From positions 237,994-301,993 of the forward strand of contig NZ_LMSH01000003.1 of assembly GCF_001428365.1 (NCBI RefSeq): DNA of 64,000 bases. The letters are read 5' to 3'. Shown here in pieces: positions 24,509-33,510 of the stretch. The notes under the pieces were generated by a model. It saw nothing but the letters and a program-made list of their open reading frames with translations. It was not told the DNA's origin and did not search any database. How positions within the stretch are numbered: the first letter of the stretch is position 1; each line of letters begins with the position of its first letter. Made by a program: the position numbers and the translations under genes. Source of the DNA: Arthrobacter sp. Soil763. GTDB lineage: Bacteria > Actinomycetota > Actinomycetes > Actinomycetales > Micrococcaceae.

Positions 24509-25809
24509 GAGACCACCTCCACTGTGGTGATTTTGGACAGCTCGCGGCGGATAGCCAGCATGGCGGTGTAGGTGCAGAAGATCCGCTTGGGCTTGTCTTT
24601 GGCTCCGCGGATGAAGGCGGCCAGCGCCGGGGCGATCTCGGTGTCCACCGCGCCGATGGCGACGTCGTCGTACTGCAGTCGCAGCGCCATGTCGTAGGCG
24701 CGGGACCCGGACAGCTGGTCCACGCCGCCGTCGCGCAGGGTGTCGAACTCCACGTCCCACAGCCAGGACATGTCCCGGCCGTCGGCGTAGTTGTCGTTGA
24801 TTGCGATCATCGTGGCGTAGCCGGCCGCCGGGAAGGACTTCAGGCCCAGCCGGAACCCGCTGGGGTTCTTGACCAGCACCAGGTCAAGCGGCAGGCCGTC
24901 CACCACCAGGCTTTCGCCGCGGCCGAACGCCGGCGCCACCCGGGCCAGGGCCGTCAGCAGGCGCCCGTTGTCGGCTGCCGCTCCGTCCCGGCCACCGATG
25001 GCCCGGGCGAGGGTGAGGGCCGCCGCCGCGTTGAAGATGTTGTAGACGCCCCGCAGCAGCATGTGCGTGCTGACCGTGGCGCCGTCGTATTCGAAGTCGG
25101 CGTCGTCGGCGCCCACCCGGCGAAGCACGACGTCGGCGGCCGGCTTGGGGGGTGCCGCCGGCACCGGGCTGCCCGGCGCGGCGCGCAGTTCGTCGTCGTT
25201 GGGAAAGGTGCTCAGCAGCGAGTCGTCGAGGCCGAAATAACGTACCTGCGGCGCGTTGGCCGTGCCCTCGCCGAGGGTGTCGGCGATCCGCGCCACCCGC
25301 GGGTCCTCGCGGTTGAGCACCACGGTGCCGGTGGTTTTCGCCGCGATGTGCTGCAGCAGTTCCGCGGTCTTGTCGATCTCGCCGAACCGGTCCAGCTGGT
25401 CGCGCAGGACGTTCAGGAGCAGGCAGTAGCGCGGCGGAACCTTGTTGACGAAGTGCACGGCGTGGGCCTCATCGAGTTCCAGCACGGCGATATCGGCATT
25501 AAGCCGGCCCCGCCAGTCCACCTCGCCCAGCAGCGCCGCGGCCACGCCGCGGGTGAAATTGCTGCCGGTGCGGTTGGTGAAGACCTTCAGGCCCTGGCTT
25601 TCCAGCAGTTCCACGACCATCTTGGTGGTGGTGGTCTTGCCGTTGGTGCCGCTGACGACGGCGACGCCAAGCGGGAGGGTGGCGAGCGTCCGCTGCATAA
25701 ACCCCGGGTCGATCTTTTCGACCACCAGGCCGGGGAGGGCAGAGCCTCCGCCCCGGAGCCGGGACACCCGGCGGACGAGTTTGCCGAGCGGAACGCTGAA
25801 GTAGAGCAT
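24505..25809 (-). CDS. murT: lipid II isoglutaminyl synthase, Mur ligase-like subunit
   Basis: 434-residue ATP-dependent Mur-ligase homologue that activates the D-Glu carboxylate of lipid II for amidation with GatD-derived ammonia. The P-loop [12 protein letters not shown] is near residue 55. [26 protein letters not shown], the substrate/Mg region and the C-terminal DUF1727 part ([20 protein letters not shown], with the catalytic Asp) are present. The insert where well-studied MurT proteins carry a four-cysteine zinc ribbon (about residues 200-245) contains no cysteine here. Start ATG at 25809 follows a TATATT box by seven bases, so the transcript may be leaderless. Confidence 0.92.
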   Translation of the reverse strand: MLYFSVPLGKLVRRVSRLRGGGSALPGLVVEKIDPGFMQRTLATLPLGVAVVSGTNGKTTTTKMVVELLESQGLKVFTNRTGSNFTRGVAAALLGEVDWRGRLNADIAVLELDEAHAVHFVNKVPPRYCLLLNVLRDQLDRFGEIDKTAELLQHIAAKTTGTVVLNREDPRVARIADTLGEGTANAPQVRYFGLDDSLLSTFPNDDELRAAPGSPVPAAPPKPAADVVLRRVGADDADFEYDGATVSTHMLLRGVYNIFNAAAALTLARAIGGRDGAAADNGRLLTALARVAPAFGRGESLVVDGLPLDLVLVKNPSGFRLGLKSFPAAGYATMIAINDNYADGRDMSWLWDVEFDTLRDGGVDQLSGSRAYDMALRLQYDDVAIGAVDTEIAPALAAFIRGAKDKPKRIFCTYTAMLAIRRELSKITTVEVVS

Positions 25810-25816
25810 GGTTTGT

Positions 25817-25822
25817 AATATA
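25817..25822 (-). promoter_or_regulatory. -10 of a probable leaderless murT-gatD transcript
   Basis: On the minus strand TATATT ends seven bases before the murT ATG. The box is strong for this GC-rich genome and no Shine-Dalgarno is present. Confidence 0.5.
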
Positions 25823-25889
25823 TCCCAGCAGCGGCATGGAACCCGGCCCGGGGCCGGGCCCGGGTGCGGCTCCCGGCTCCGCCTGGCAC

Positions 25890-25895
25890 TATGCT
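25890..25895 (+). promoter_or_regulatory. -10 of a probable leaderless pdxT transcript
   Basis: TATGCT ends six bases before the pdxT ATG at 25902, so transcription would start at the A of the start codon. Confidence 0.5.
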
Positions 25896-25901
25896 GGCAG
25901 G

Positions 25902-26606
25902 ATGACCACCCCCCTTTCTGCGCCCGGCTCCCGCGTGGGCTCCGGCCTGCGGATCGGCGTCCTGGCCCTCCAGGGCGACTTCCGCGAACACCTGAACGCG
26001 GTGGAGGCCGCCGGCGCTGCCGGCATCGGCGTCCGCCGGCCCGCCGAACTGGACGGCCTGGACGGCCTGATTATTCCCGGCGGGGAATCGACGACCATCG
26101 ACAAGCTGGCCAGGACCTTTGAACTCCGTGACCCGCTGCGTGAGCGAATCCGCGCCGGGCTGCCCGTGTACGGCTCCTGCGCCGGGATGATCCTGCTCGC
26201 CGAGGAGATCGCGGATCCGGCCACCGACCTGGCCGGCAACCCGCAGCAGACCTTCGGCGGGCTCGACATCACCGTGCGCCGCAACGCCTTCGGGCGGCAG
26301 CGCGAATCGTTTGAAACCGACCTCGTCTTCAAGGGCCTCGAGTTCAGCGCGGGCGCGGCCGGCGGCGTCGATCCCGTGCACGCCGTGTTCATCCGCGGTC
26401 CCTGGGTCGAGCGCGTCGGTCCGGGCGTGGAGGTGCTGGCCAAGGTCGAACCATCCCTCGCCGGCCACCCGGAATCCCTCGACGGGACGGCTAGAATTGT
26501 TGCAGTGCGTTCCGGCAAGCTGCTGGCCACCTCCTTCCACCCGGAAGTGACGGGGGAGAAGCGGGTGCACGAACTGTTTATTCGAATGATCAGAGGAGAA
26601 GCATAA
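25902..26606 (+). CDS. pdxT: pyridoxal 5'-phosphate synthase, glutaminase subunit
   Basis: 234-residue class I glutaminase that delivers ammonia to Pdx[42 protein letters not shown] (nucleophile Cys), [19 protein letters not shown] and [17 protein letters not shown] (His/Glu of the triad) are all present. The ATG at 25902 gives a short leader peptide-free N-terminal extension (about 15 residues) before the conserved core. The gene is divergent from murT and lies three bases upstream of yebC; the pdxT-yebC-ruvC order matches mycobacteria. pdxS is distant in this genome. Confidence 0.95.
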   Translation: MTTPLSAPGSRVGSGLRIGVLALQGDFREHLNAVEAAGAAGIGVRRPAELDGLDGLIIPGGESTTIDKLARTFELRDPLRERIRAGLPVYGSCAGMILLAEEIADPATDLAGNPQQTFGGLDITVRRNAFGRQRESFETDLVFKGLEFSAGAAGGVDPVHAVFIRGPWVERVGPGVEVLAKVEPSLAGHPESLDGTARIVAVRSGKLLATSFHPEVTGEKRVHELFIRMIRGEA

Positions 26607-26609
26607 AGC

Positions 26610-27365
26610 ATGTCAGGCCACTCCAAATGGGCGACGACCAAGCACAAAAAGGCCATCATTGACAGCCGCCGGGCCAAGTCGTTCGCCAAGCTGATCAAGA
26701 ACATCGAAGTCGCGGCACGCATGGGCGGACCCGACCTGGCCGGCAACCCCGGGCTCGAACTGGCGGTCACCAAGGCCAAGAAGACGTCGGTCCCCAACGA
26801 CAACATCGACCGCGCCATCAAGCGCGGCGCCGGCCTGACCGGCGAGGTCGTCGACTACACCGAGATCATGTACGAATGCCGCGGCCCGCAGGGCTCGGCG
26901 CTGCTGATCGAGTGCCTTACCGACAACAAGAACCGCGCCGCCTCCGAGGTCCGGCTCGCGATTTCCCGCAACGGCGGCACCATCGCGGACCCGGGATCGG
27001 TCAGCTACCTGTTCTCCCGCAAGGGCGTCGTCTCGCTGCCGAAGAACGGCCTCACCGAAGACGACGTGCTGATGGCAGTCCTCGACGCCGGCGCCGAGGA
27101 AGTCAAGGACAACGGCGACAGCTTCGAAATCCACTCGGAGCCGAACGACCTGCAGGCCATCCGCGAGGCGCTCAAGGAAGCCGGCATCGAGTACGACACC
27201 GACGAGGCCGAGTTCGTGCCCTCCATGCAGGTGCCGCTGGACCTGGACGCTGCCAAGAAGTTCATGAAGCTGGTGGACGCGCTCGAAGAGCTCGACGACG
27301 TGCAGAACGTCTACAGCAACGCCGACCTCAGCGACGACGTGCAGGCCGCACTGGAAGCCGAGTGA
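26610..27365 (+). CDS. yebC: YebC/PmpR-family regulatory or translation protein
   Basis: 251-residue three-domain protein. [23 protein letters not shown] at the N-terminus (split here: [14 protein letters not shown], then AIIDSRRAK), [12 protein letters not shown] and [14 protein letters not shown] are family signatures. Members were described as transcriptional regulators, and more recent work links some to easing ribosome stalling. Here it sits between pdxT and ruvC with a three-base gap and a four-base overlap, so it is co-transcribed with the resolvase gene. No unusual features. Confidence 0.95.
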   Translation: MSGHSKWATTKHKKAIIDSRRAKSFAKLIKNIEVAARMGGPDLAGNPGLELAVTKAKKTSVPNDNIDRAIKRGAGLTGEVVDYTEIMYECRGPQGSALLIECLTDNKNRAASEVRLAISRNGGTIADPGSVSYLFSRKGVVSLPKNGLTEDDVLMAVLDAGAEEVKDNGDSFEIHSEPNDLQAIREALKEAGIEYDTDEAEFVPSMQVPLDLDAAKKFMKLVDALEELDDVQNVYSNADLSDDVQAALEAE

Positions 27366-28000
27366 CCCTTCGCGTCCTCGGCGTCGACCCCGGCCTCACC
27401 CGCTGCGGGATCGGCGTCGTGGACGTCGAGAAGAACCGCCGGGCCACGATGGTGGCCTACGGGGTCGTCGGCACCTCCCCGGAGGAGGAGCTCGACCAGC
27501 GGCTGCTGGTGATCGCGACCTCCATCGACGACTGGCTCGACAAGCACGAACCGCACGTCCTCGCCGTCGAACGCGTCTTCTCCCAGCTCAACGTCAGCAC
27601 GGTAATGGGCGTAGCCCAGGCCTCCGGCGTGGTCATCGCCGCCGCCGCCCGCCGCGGCATCCCGGTAGCCCTGCACACTCCGTCGGAGGTCAAGGCCGCC
27701 GTTACCGGCAGCGGCACCTCCAACAAGGACGCAGTCACCAAGCTCGTGACTAAAATCCTGCGGCTGGACGCCCCGCCCCGGCCCGCCGATGCGGCCGATG
27801 CCCTGGCGCTGGCCATCACGCACGCCTGGCGTGCCGGCGGCGCGACGTCGGGCAGGAGCGCAGGCGCCGCGGCACCCAGTGGCCAGTCACTCACCGCCGC
27901 CCAGCGGGCCTGGGCCGACGCCGCCCCCGGCGGCCGGTCGCTCACGGCAGCCCAGCGGGCCTGGGCGGACGCGGAAGCCAAAGCGCGCCGTGCGCGCTGA
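27362..28000 (+). CDS. ruvC: Holliday junction endonuclease RuvC
   Basis: RNase H-fold resolvase, 212 residues; it cuts Holliday junctions delivered by RuvAB. The first catalytic Asp is in [12 protein letters not shown], with [14 protein letters not shown] (Glu) and the C-terminal acidic pair in [18 protein letters not shown] start at 27362 overlaps the yebC stop. After the domain (about residue 160) there is an extension containing an imperfect tandem repeat, [12 protein letters not shown] twice, separated by six residues and followed by a basic tail. Such repeats are not part of the conserved fold. Confidence 0.95.
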   Translation: MTLRVLGVDPGLTRCGIGVVDVEKNRRATMVAYGVVGTSPEEELDQRLLVIATSIDDWLDKHEPHVLAVERVFSQLNVSTVMGVAQASGVVIAAAARRGIPVALHTPSEVKAAVTGSGTSNKDAVTKLVTKILRLDAPPRPADAADALALAITHAWRAGGATSGRSAGAAAPSGQSLTAAQRAWADAAPGGRSLTAAQRAWADAEAKARRAR

Positions 28001-28025
28001 ATGTCCGGGCCGCTTGCTAGGGTAT

Positions 28026-28041
28026 TCGTAGATATGTTCGG
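28026..28041. promoter_or_regulatory. LexA-like box between ruvC and ruvA
   Basis: TCGTAGATATGTTCGG matches TCGAAC-N4-GTTCGA at 9 of the 12 defined positions, with the right half-site GTTCG intact. It lies in the 115-base gap before ruvA and could give ruvAB its own damage-inducible promoter. Confidence 0.5.
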
Positions 28042-28115
28042 ATGGACGGCGCGTGCCGGCCGTACCGGCGGTAAGAGCTCAGCTGGACCCCAGCTGTAAC
28101 CCCAGGAGCCAGGCC

Positions 28116-28760
28116 TTGATCAGTTTTCTCCGCGGCACGGTGGCGCACGTCGGCCTGTCCTCGGCAGTCATCGACCTCAACGGCGCCGGCATGAGCGTGA
28201 ATGCCACCCCGCAGACCCTCAGCCGGCTCAGGGTCGGTGACGAGGGCAAGCTGTTCACCTCGCTGATCGTGCGCGAGGACTCGCTGACACTGTTCGGTTT
28301 CGGCAGCGACGACGAGCGCGAGGTCTTTGACATCCTGCTCAGCGTCAGCGGCGTCGGTCCCCGGCTCGCGCTGGCCGTGCTCGCCGTCCACGACCCCGAG
28401 GCCATCCGGGTCGCCGCCCACTCCGGGGACAACAAGGCCTTCACCAAGGTCCCCGGCATCGGGCCCAAGGTCGCCGGCCGGATCGTCCTGGAGCTTGCCG
28501 GCAAACTGGTGCCGCACGGCACTCCCGGAGCCTCCGTGCCGGCCGTGTCCGCCGAGGCGGTCTGGAAACCTCAGGTCATCGCCGCCATGACCAGCCTGGG
28601 CTGGTCCGAGAAGGACGCCGCCAGCAGCATCGACAAGTCGCTGGCCGATTCCCCCGACCTCGCCGAGCAGGGCAACGTTGCCGAAATCCTGCGCGCCACG
28701 CTCCGCTGGCTCGGCCAGGACGGGGCACGCGCCGGGAACCGGGCAGGCGCCCGTGGCTGA
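28116..28760 (+). CDS. ruvA: Holliday junction branch migration protein RuvA
   Basis: 214-residue DNA-binding subunit that forms tetramers on four-way junctions and recruits RuvB. An N-terminal OB-fold ([20 protein letters not shown]) is followed by two helix-hairpin-helix motifs ([16 protein letters not shown] and [19 protein letters not shown]), then a C-terminal RuvB-binding domain. The TTG start at 28116 has AGGAG nine bases upstream and gives the usual MISFLRG beginning; longer upstream frames cross the LexA-like box and lack support. It overlaps ruvB by eight bases. Confidence 0.94.
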   Translation: MISFLRGTVAHVGLSSAVIDLNGAGMSVNATPQTLSRLRVGDEGKLFTSLIVREDSLTLFGFGSDDEREVFDILLSVSGVGPRLALAVLAVHDPEAIRVAAHSGDNKAFTKVPGIGPKVAGRIVLELAGKLVPHGTPGASVPAVSAEAVWKPQVIAAMTSLGWSEKDAASSIDKSLADSPDLAEQGNVAEILRATLRWLGQDGARAGNRAGARG

Positions 28761-29841
28761 ACCATCCCTGGTCGCCGGGGGAGAGGAACCCGAGGAACGC
28801 GCCATCGAGGCCGCCCTGCGGCCGAAGAACCTGCACGACTTCGTCGGACAGCACCGGGTCCGGAAGCAGCTGTCGCTCGTCCTGGAAGCATCCCGGATGC
28901 GGGGTCGCAGCGCAGACCACGTGCTCCTCTCCGGCCCGCCCGGCCTGGGGAAGACCACGCTGTCGATGATCATCGCCGCCGAAATGAACGCCCCGCTGAG
29001 GATCAGCAGCGGCCCGGCGATCCAGCACGCCGGCGATCTGGCCGCCATCCTGTCCTCGCTCTCCGAAGGTGAGGTCCTCTTCCTCGACGAGATCCACCGG
29101 ATGTCCCGCCCCGCCGAGGAAATGCTGTACATGGCCATGGAGGACTTCCGGGTCGACATCGTCGTCGGCAAAGGCGCCGGCGCGACCGCCATCCCGCTGG
29201 AACTGCCGCCGTTCACCCTGGTCGGTGCCACCACCCGCGCGGGGCTGCTGCCCGGGCCGCTTCGGGACCGCTTCGGCTTCACCGGCCATCTGGAGTTCTA
29301 CGCCGTCGAGGAACTTGAGCTCGTGCTGCGCCGCTCCGCCGGCCTGCTGGACCTGAAGGTCAATTCCGCCGGCTTCAGCGAGATCGCCGGCCGCTCCCGG
29401 GGGACACCGCGCATCGCGAACCGGCTGCTGCGCCGGGTCCGGGACTGGGCGCTGGTGCACGGCGTCGACCAGATCGACGCGCGCGCGGCGTCGGCGGCCC
29501 TGGACATGTACGAGGTCGACAAGCGCGGCCTGGACCGGCTGGACCGGTCCGTGCTGGAGGCGCTGATCACCAAGTTCGGCGGCGGTCCGGTGGGACTGTC
29601 GACCCTGGCGATCGCCGTCGGTGAAGAAACCGAAACGGTGGAGACGGTCGCCGAGCCATACCTGGTCCGCGAGGGACTGCTCGGCCGCACCCCGCGCGGG
29701 CGGATCGCCCTGCCGGCCGCGTGGACGCACTTGGGCTACGCGGTGCCGGCCGGGGTGGCCGGCCAGGACCCGCTGGAGCTGTTCCAGGCCGCCGACGGCG
29801 CGGAGGAAGCGGATCCGGAATGGATCCGTAACCCGCAGTAG
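28753..29841 (+). CDS. ruvB: Holliday junction branch migration ATPase RuvB
   Basis: AAA+ motor, 362 residues. Walker A is [14 protein letters not shown] (about 60-70) and Walker [10 protein letters not shown]. The RuvB hairpin region follows ([20 protein letters not shown]), then the sensor and arginine finger in [20 protein letters not shown], and a C-terminal winged helix with [19 protein letters not shown] start at 28753 inside the ruvA end. ruvC-ruvA-ruvB is the usual actinobacterial order; it is followed by a 213-base gap with a promoter for yajC-secDF. Confidence 0.96.
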   Translation: MAEPSLVAGGEEPEERAIEAALRPKNLHDFVGQHRVRKQLSLVLEASRMRGRSADHVLLSGPPGLGKTTLSMIIAAEMNAPLRISSGPAIQHAGDLAAILSSLSEGEVLFLDEIHRMSRPAEEMLYMAMEDFRVDIVVGKGAGATAIPLELPPFTLVGATTRAGLLPGPLRDRFGFTGHLEFYAVEELELVLRRSAGLLDLKVNSAGFSEIAGRSRGTPRIANRLLRRVRDWALVHGVDQIDARAASAALDMYEVDKRGLDRLDRSVLEALITKFGGGPVGLSTLAIAVGEETETVETVAEPYLVREGLLGRTPRGRIALPAAWTHLGYAVPAGVAGQDPLELFQAADGAEEADPEWIRNPQ

Positions 29842-29850
29842 CACTCACGC

Positions 29851-29879
29851 TTAGGCTTTTCCCTTTAGACTGGTATGAC
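29851..29879 (+). promoter_or_regulatory. predicted promoter of yajC-secD-secF
   Basis: TTAGGC (29851-29856) and TATGAC (29874-29879) with a 17-base spacer begin 10 bases after the ruvB stop. The leader to yajC would be about 170 bases and contains GC-rich inverted segments (around 29972-30000) without a recognisable regulatory RNA. Confidence 0.4.
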
Positions 29880-30054
29880 GCTCGGCACGTTCGGGCCTTT
29901 GTTTCCGTGTGCGGTTCCTGCCGGCCGTCGCAGGCCGGGCGAGGTAGTCCCGCTAGGTTTCCTGCTTAGGTCCTTCCCGGGCAGCCCCGGGCCGCCCCGG
30001 AACGAAGCGGATGATGCCCTCAATCAGCTTGCAAGTACAGAACGGAACTTTCCC

Positions 30055-30492
30055 TTGGATCCAATGACAATTCTCCTGTTCGTCATGCTCGGCGTGTTCG
30101 TCTTCATGATGTTCCGCCGCAACAAGAAGACGCAGCAGCAGCAGGCAGAGCTCCAGTCGAAGTTCGGCCCCGGAGTCGAGGTCATGACCAGCTTCGGCCT
30201 GTTCGGCCGCATCGTCGAGATCGATGAAGCCGAGAACAAGGTCCTGCTTGAGCTCTCCCCGGGCAACACCGCCACGGTGCACCGTCAGGCCGTCACGAAG
30301 ATCGTTGAGCCGGCAGCCGCCGCCACGGAGCCCACGGTTGTTCCCGACGACGCCTCCTCGCTGACCCTCGGGAAGACCGACGCAACGGTCGACGGCGTCG
30401 AAGGCGCAGCCCCCGCCGCCGAGACACCGCGCAACGAAACTCCGGACGAAACCCTGCGCCGCCTGAACGATGAAGGCCGGAAAGACAGCTAG
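30055..30492 (+). CDS. yajC: preprotein translocase accessory subunit YajC
   Basis: Single-pass membrane protein of 145 residues that associates with SecDF. One N-terminal helix (MTILLFVMLGVFVFMMF) is followed by the conserved RRNKKTQQQQAELQSKFGPG and VEVMTSFGLFGRIVEID, and a C-terminal acidic/Ala-rich tail. The TTG at 30055 (giving MDPMTIL) resembles starts of related proteins; the ATG at 30064 three codons later is an alternative. secD follows after a 106-base gap that contains a hairpin. Confidence 0.92.
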   Translation: MDPMTILLFVMLGVFVFMMFRRNKKTQQQQAELQSKFGPGVEVMTSFGLFGRIVEIDEAENKVLLELSPGNTATVHRQAVTKIVEPAAAATEPTVVPDDASSLTLGKTDATVDGVEGAAPAAETPRNETPDETLRRLNDEGRKDS

Positions 30493-30535
30493 TCTGCCTC
30501 CTGAGCTATCCCGCGGAGCTACGGTGCGCGGGCAT

Positions 30536-30569
30536 CCGCCGGCGCCGGCCCGTCAGGGCCCGCCGGCGG
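30536..30569 (+). terminator. intra-operon hairpin between yajC and secD
   Basis: CCGCCGGCG and CGCCGGCGG form a 9-bp GC stem around a 16-base loop, followed by TTCTT. Position between two co-functional genes suggests partial termination or an mRNA-stability element. Confidence 0.55.
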
Positions 30570-30598
30570 TTCTTCCGTAAACAATAGAAAGATCGACA

Positions 30599-32359
30599 AT
30601 GGCACGAACTGGCCCCAAAAATTCAGCCCTTCGGGTGCTGGTCTGGCTTGGCGTTATCCTCGCCGTCCTGACGGCCGTCCTCGCGGGCGGCACCATGGCC
30701 GGGCAGGCAAGCTGGGCCCCGAAGCTGGCCCTGGACCTTGAAGGCGGCACCCAGATGATCCTGGCGCCCAAGGTAGCGGGCGGTTCGGACATTAACGAAG
30801 AGCAACTGAACCAGGCGGTGGCGATCATCCGCCAGCGCGTGGACGGCTCCGGCGTCGCGGAAGCCGAGATCAGCACGCAGTCCGGGCGCAACGTCATCGT
30901 CAGCCTGCCGGGCACCCCCTCCAAGGAAACCCGCAAGCTGATCCAGGCCTCCGCCGACATGAACTTCCGCCCGGTGATCCAGGCCGGCGCCGGCGCTCCG
31001 GTGCCCGAAGCGTCCCGGACCCCGGCGGCGAAACTGCCCAAGCCCACCGCCGCCCCGAAGAACGGCAGCGACGAGAACTGGGTCACGGCGGACGTCTACA
31101 AGAAGTTCGAGGCGCTCGACTGCGACAACCCGTCCCAGGACAAGCAGGAACGCTCCGACCCGGCCAAGCCGCTGGTCACCTGCGAACCCGCCGCCGAGGG
31201 CCGGCCCGCGATCAAGTACATCCTGGGCCCGGTCGAGGTCAAGGGCTCGAACATCAAGTCCTCGTCCTTCCAGCTGCAGCGCGGCGCCCAGGGCGCCGTC
31301 ACCAACGAGTGGGCCGTCGACATCCAGTTCGACGACGAGGGCACCGCAAAGTTCAAGACGGTCACCGAACGGCTGAACAAGTTCTACGTCGACGCCGGCG
31401 GCGAGACCGGCTCGGACCCGAAGGCGCAGTTCGCCATCGTCCTGGACGACCAGGTCATCTCCGCCCCGCGGTCGCAGGCGGTCATCACCGACGGACGCCC
31501 GCAGATCACCGGCGGATTCACCGAGCAGTCCGCCAAGGCGCTCTCCGACCAGCTCCGCTTCGGCGCCCTGCCGATCAGCTTCGATATCCAGAGCGAGCAG
31601 CAGATCTCCGCCACGCTCGGCGGTGAGCAGCTGCGCATGGGCATGCTGGCCGGCCTGATCGGCCTGCTGCTGGTCGTGGTCTACTCGCTGTTCCAGTACC
31701 GGGCGCTCGGCTTCGTCACCGTCGCCTCCCTCGTCGTCGCCGGCGCGCTGACCTACCTGGCCATCGCGATCCTCGGCTGGACCGAGAACTACCGGCTCTC
31801 GCTGGCAGGCGTGGCGGGCATCATCGTGGCCATCGGCCAGACGGCCGACTCCTTCATCGTCTACTTCGAACGCATCCGCGACGAACTGCGTGAGGGCCGT
31901 GGCCTGGTCTCCGCCGTGGAGAACGGCTGGAAGCGTGCCAAGCGCACCGTCCTGGCCTCCAAGGCCGTGAACTTGCTGGCCGCCCTGGTGCTCTACTTCG
32001 TCGCCGTCGGCAACGTCCGCGGCTTCGCGTTCACCCTGGGCCTGACGGCGATCGCCGACCTGATCGTGGTCTTCATGTTCACGCACCCGACCCTGCAGCT
32101 GCTGGCCCGGACCAAGTTCTTCGGTGAAGGCCACAAGTTCTCCGGCCTGGACCCGAAGCGGCTCGGCGCCGTGCCCCTCTACCGGGGTGCCGGGCGGATC
32201 CGCACGCCGGAGGAGCGGCCCGTCGCCGCCCCGCGCGCCAAGAACACCGGTGCCGCGGCCGAGGCCGAACGCCGCATGACCATCGCAGAACGGCGGCTCG
32301 CGGAACGGCAGGAACAACTCGCCGGCTCCAGCAAGAGCGCGTCCAAGGAAGGCAAGTAA
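30599..32359 (+). CDS. secD: protein translocase subunit SecD
   Basis: RND-superfamily membrane protein (586 residues) that uses the proton gradient to help pull exported proteins through SecYEG. TM1 lies near residues 11-33 and is followed by LDLEGGTQMIL, a large external P1 domain (about 40-330), then five further TM segments including the conserved region GIIVAIGQTADSFIVYFERI and DELREGR. The P1 domain has an Ala/Pro/Lys-rich insert near residue 140. The cytosolic C-terminus ends in a basic/Glu-rich coiled stretch. secF begins immediately after the stop codon. Confidence 0.96.
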   Translation: MARTGPKNSALRVLVWLGVILAVLTAVLAGGTMAGQASWAPKLALDLEGGTQMILAPKVAGGSDINEEQLNQAVAIIRQRVDGSGVAEAEISTQSGRNVIVSLPGTPSKETRKLIQASADMNFRPVIQAGAGAPVPEASRTPAAKLPKPTAAPKNGSDENWVTADVYKKFEALDCDNPSQDKQERSDPAKPLVTCEPAAEGRPAIKYILGPVEVKGSNIKSSSFQLQRGAQGAVTNEWAVDIQFDDEGTAKFKTVTERLNKFYVDAGGETGSDPKAQFAIVLDDQVISAPRSQAVITDGRPQITGGFTEQSAKALSDQLRFGALPISFDIQSEQQISATLGGEQLRMGMLAGLIGLLLVVVYSLFQYRALGFVTVASLVVAGALTYLAIAILGWTENYRLSLAGVAGIIVAIGQTADSFIVYFERIRDELREGRGLVSAVENGWKRAKRTVLASKAVNLLAALVLYFVAVGNVRGFAFTLGLTAIADLIVVFMFTHPTLQLLARTKFFGEGHKFSGLDPKRLGAVPLYRGAGRIRTPEERPVAAPRAKNTGAAAEAERRMTIAERRLAERQEQLAGSSKSASKEGK

Positions 32360-33367
32360 ATGGCCAGCTTCGCCACATTCGGCAACGACCTCTACACCGG
32401 CAAGCGATCCTACGACTTCGTCGGGGCCAAGAAGATCTGGTTCCTCGTCGCCGCGGCCGCCGTAGCGCTGTCGATCCTGCTGCCGGTCGTCAAGGGCGGG
32501 TTCAACCTCGGCATCGAGTTCCGGGGCGGCTCCGAATTCACGGTCTCCAACGTCAAGGACCGCGACCCGGCCCTCGGCGAGAAGGCCGTCCAGGACGTCG
32601 TCTCCGGCACCCTGCCGCGCGTGGCCAACGTCGCCGGCAACACGATGCGGATCCAGACGGACAAGCTCAGCGACGACGAGACGCTCCGGATCAAGGACGG
32701 GCTCACCAAGGCGTACGGCGTCACCGACAACGAGGTGACCTCCACCTTCGTGGGCCCGACCTGGGGCGCGGACGTGACCAAGCAGGCGCTGATCGGCCTG
32801 GCCATCTTCGTCGGTCTCGCAGCGGTCCTCATGGCGCTGTACTTCAGGACCTGGAAGATGTCCCTGTCCGCCCTCGCCGGCATGGCCGTGACGATGTTCA
32901 TCACCGCCGGCGTGTACTCGCTCAGCGATTTCGAAGTCACCCCCTCGGCGATCATCGGCTTCCTCACCGTGCTCAGCTACTCCCTGTATGACACCGTGGT
33001 CGTCTTCGACAAGATCCGGGAAAACACCGCGGACCTGCAGGCATCCACCCGGCGCACCTTCGCCGAGGAAGTCAACCTCGCCGTGAACCAGACCCTGGTG
33101 CGTTCCATCAACACCATGATGGTGGCGATCCTGCCGGTCGGCGCGATCCTCTTCATCGGCGCGGGGCTGCTCGGCGCCGGTACGCTGCGCGACCTCTCGC
33201 TGGCCCTGTTCGTCGGCATCCTGATCGGCACCGCCGCGACCATCTTCGTCGCCGCGCCGCTGTACGCGTGGCTGCGCCAGGGCGAGCCGGACCTGGTCAA
33301 GCAGGCCAAGCGCGTCCAGCAGCGCCGTGCCGCCGACCCCGCCAGGCAGGCACCCGCCACGGCCTGA
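32360..33367 (+). CDS. secF: protein translocase subunit SecF
   Basis: Six-TM partner of SecD, 335 residues. TM1 near residues 25-45 precedes FNLGIEFRGGSEFTV, the conserved SecF entry motif. The TM bundle includes SDFEVTPSAIIGFLTVLSYS, LYDTVVVFDKIREN (conserved Asp) and VNQTLVRSINT. The C-terminus is short and basic. ATG at 32360 directly abuts the secD stop. A hairpin terminator follows, separating the operon from rel. Confidence 0.96.
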   Translation: MASFATFGNDLYTGKRSYDFVGAKKIWFLVAAAAVALSILLPVVKGGFNLGIEFRGGSEFTVSNVKDRDPALGEKAVQDVVSGTLPRVANVAGNTMRIQTDKLSDDETLRIKDGLTKAYGVTDNEVTSTFVGPTWGADVTKQALIGLAIFVGLAAVLMALYFRTWKMSLSALAGMAVTMFITAGVYSLSDFEVTPSAIIGFLTVLSYSLYDTVVVFDKIRENTADLQASTRRTFAEEVNLAVNQTLVRSINTMMVAILPVGAILFIGAGLLGAGTLRDLSLALFVGILIGTAATIFVAAPLYAWLRQGEPDLVKQAKRVQQRRAADPARQAPATA

Positions 33368-33389
33368 CCGCCGCGGTACAGAAGCGCCC

Positions 33390-33430
33390 GACGGGCCGGA
33401 GAACGTCCTTGTGGCGTCCTCCGGCCCGTC
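33390..33430 (+). terminator. hairpin terminator after secF
   Basis: A perfect 12-bp stem (GACGGGCCGGAG with CTCCGGCCCGTC) around a 17-base loop starts 23 bases after the secF stop. No strong U-tract follows. Confidence 0.7.
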
Positions 33431-33510
33431 TGCGTAGGAGGCGCGGTTATCGAAGTATCCTGCCGCGGGAATAGACTTGAATAATTAACGGGTTTTGAGA
33501 GGTTGCTTCT

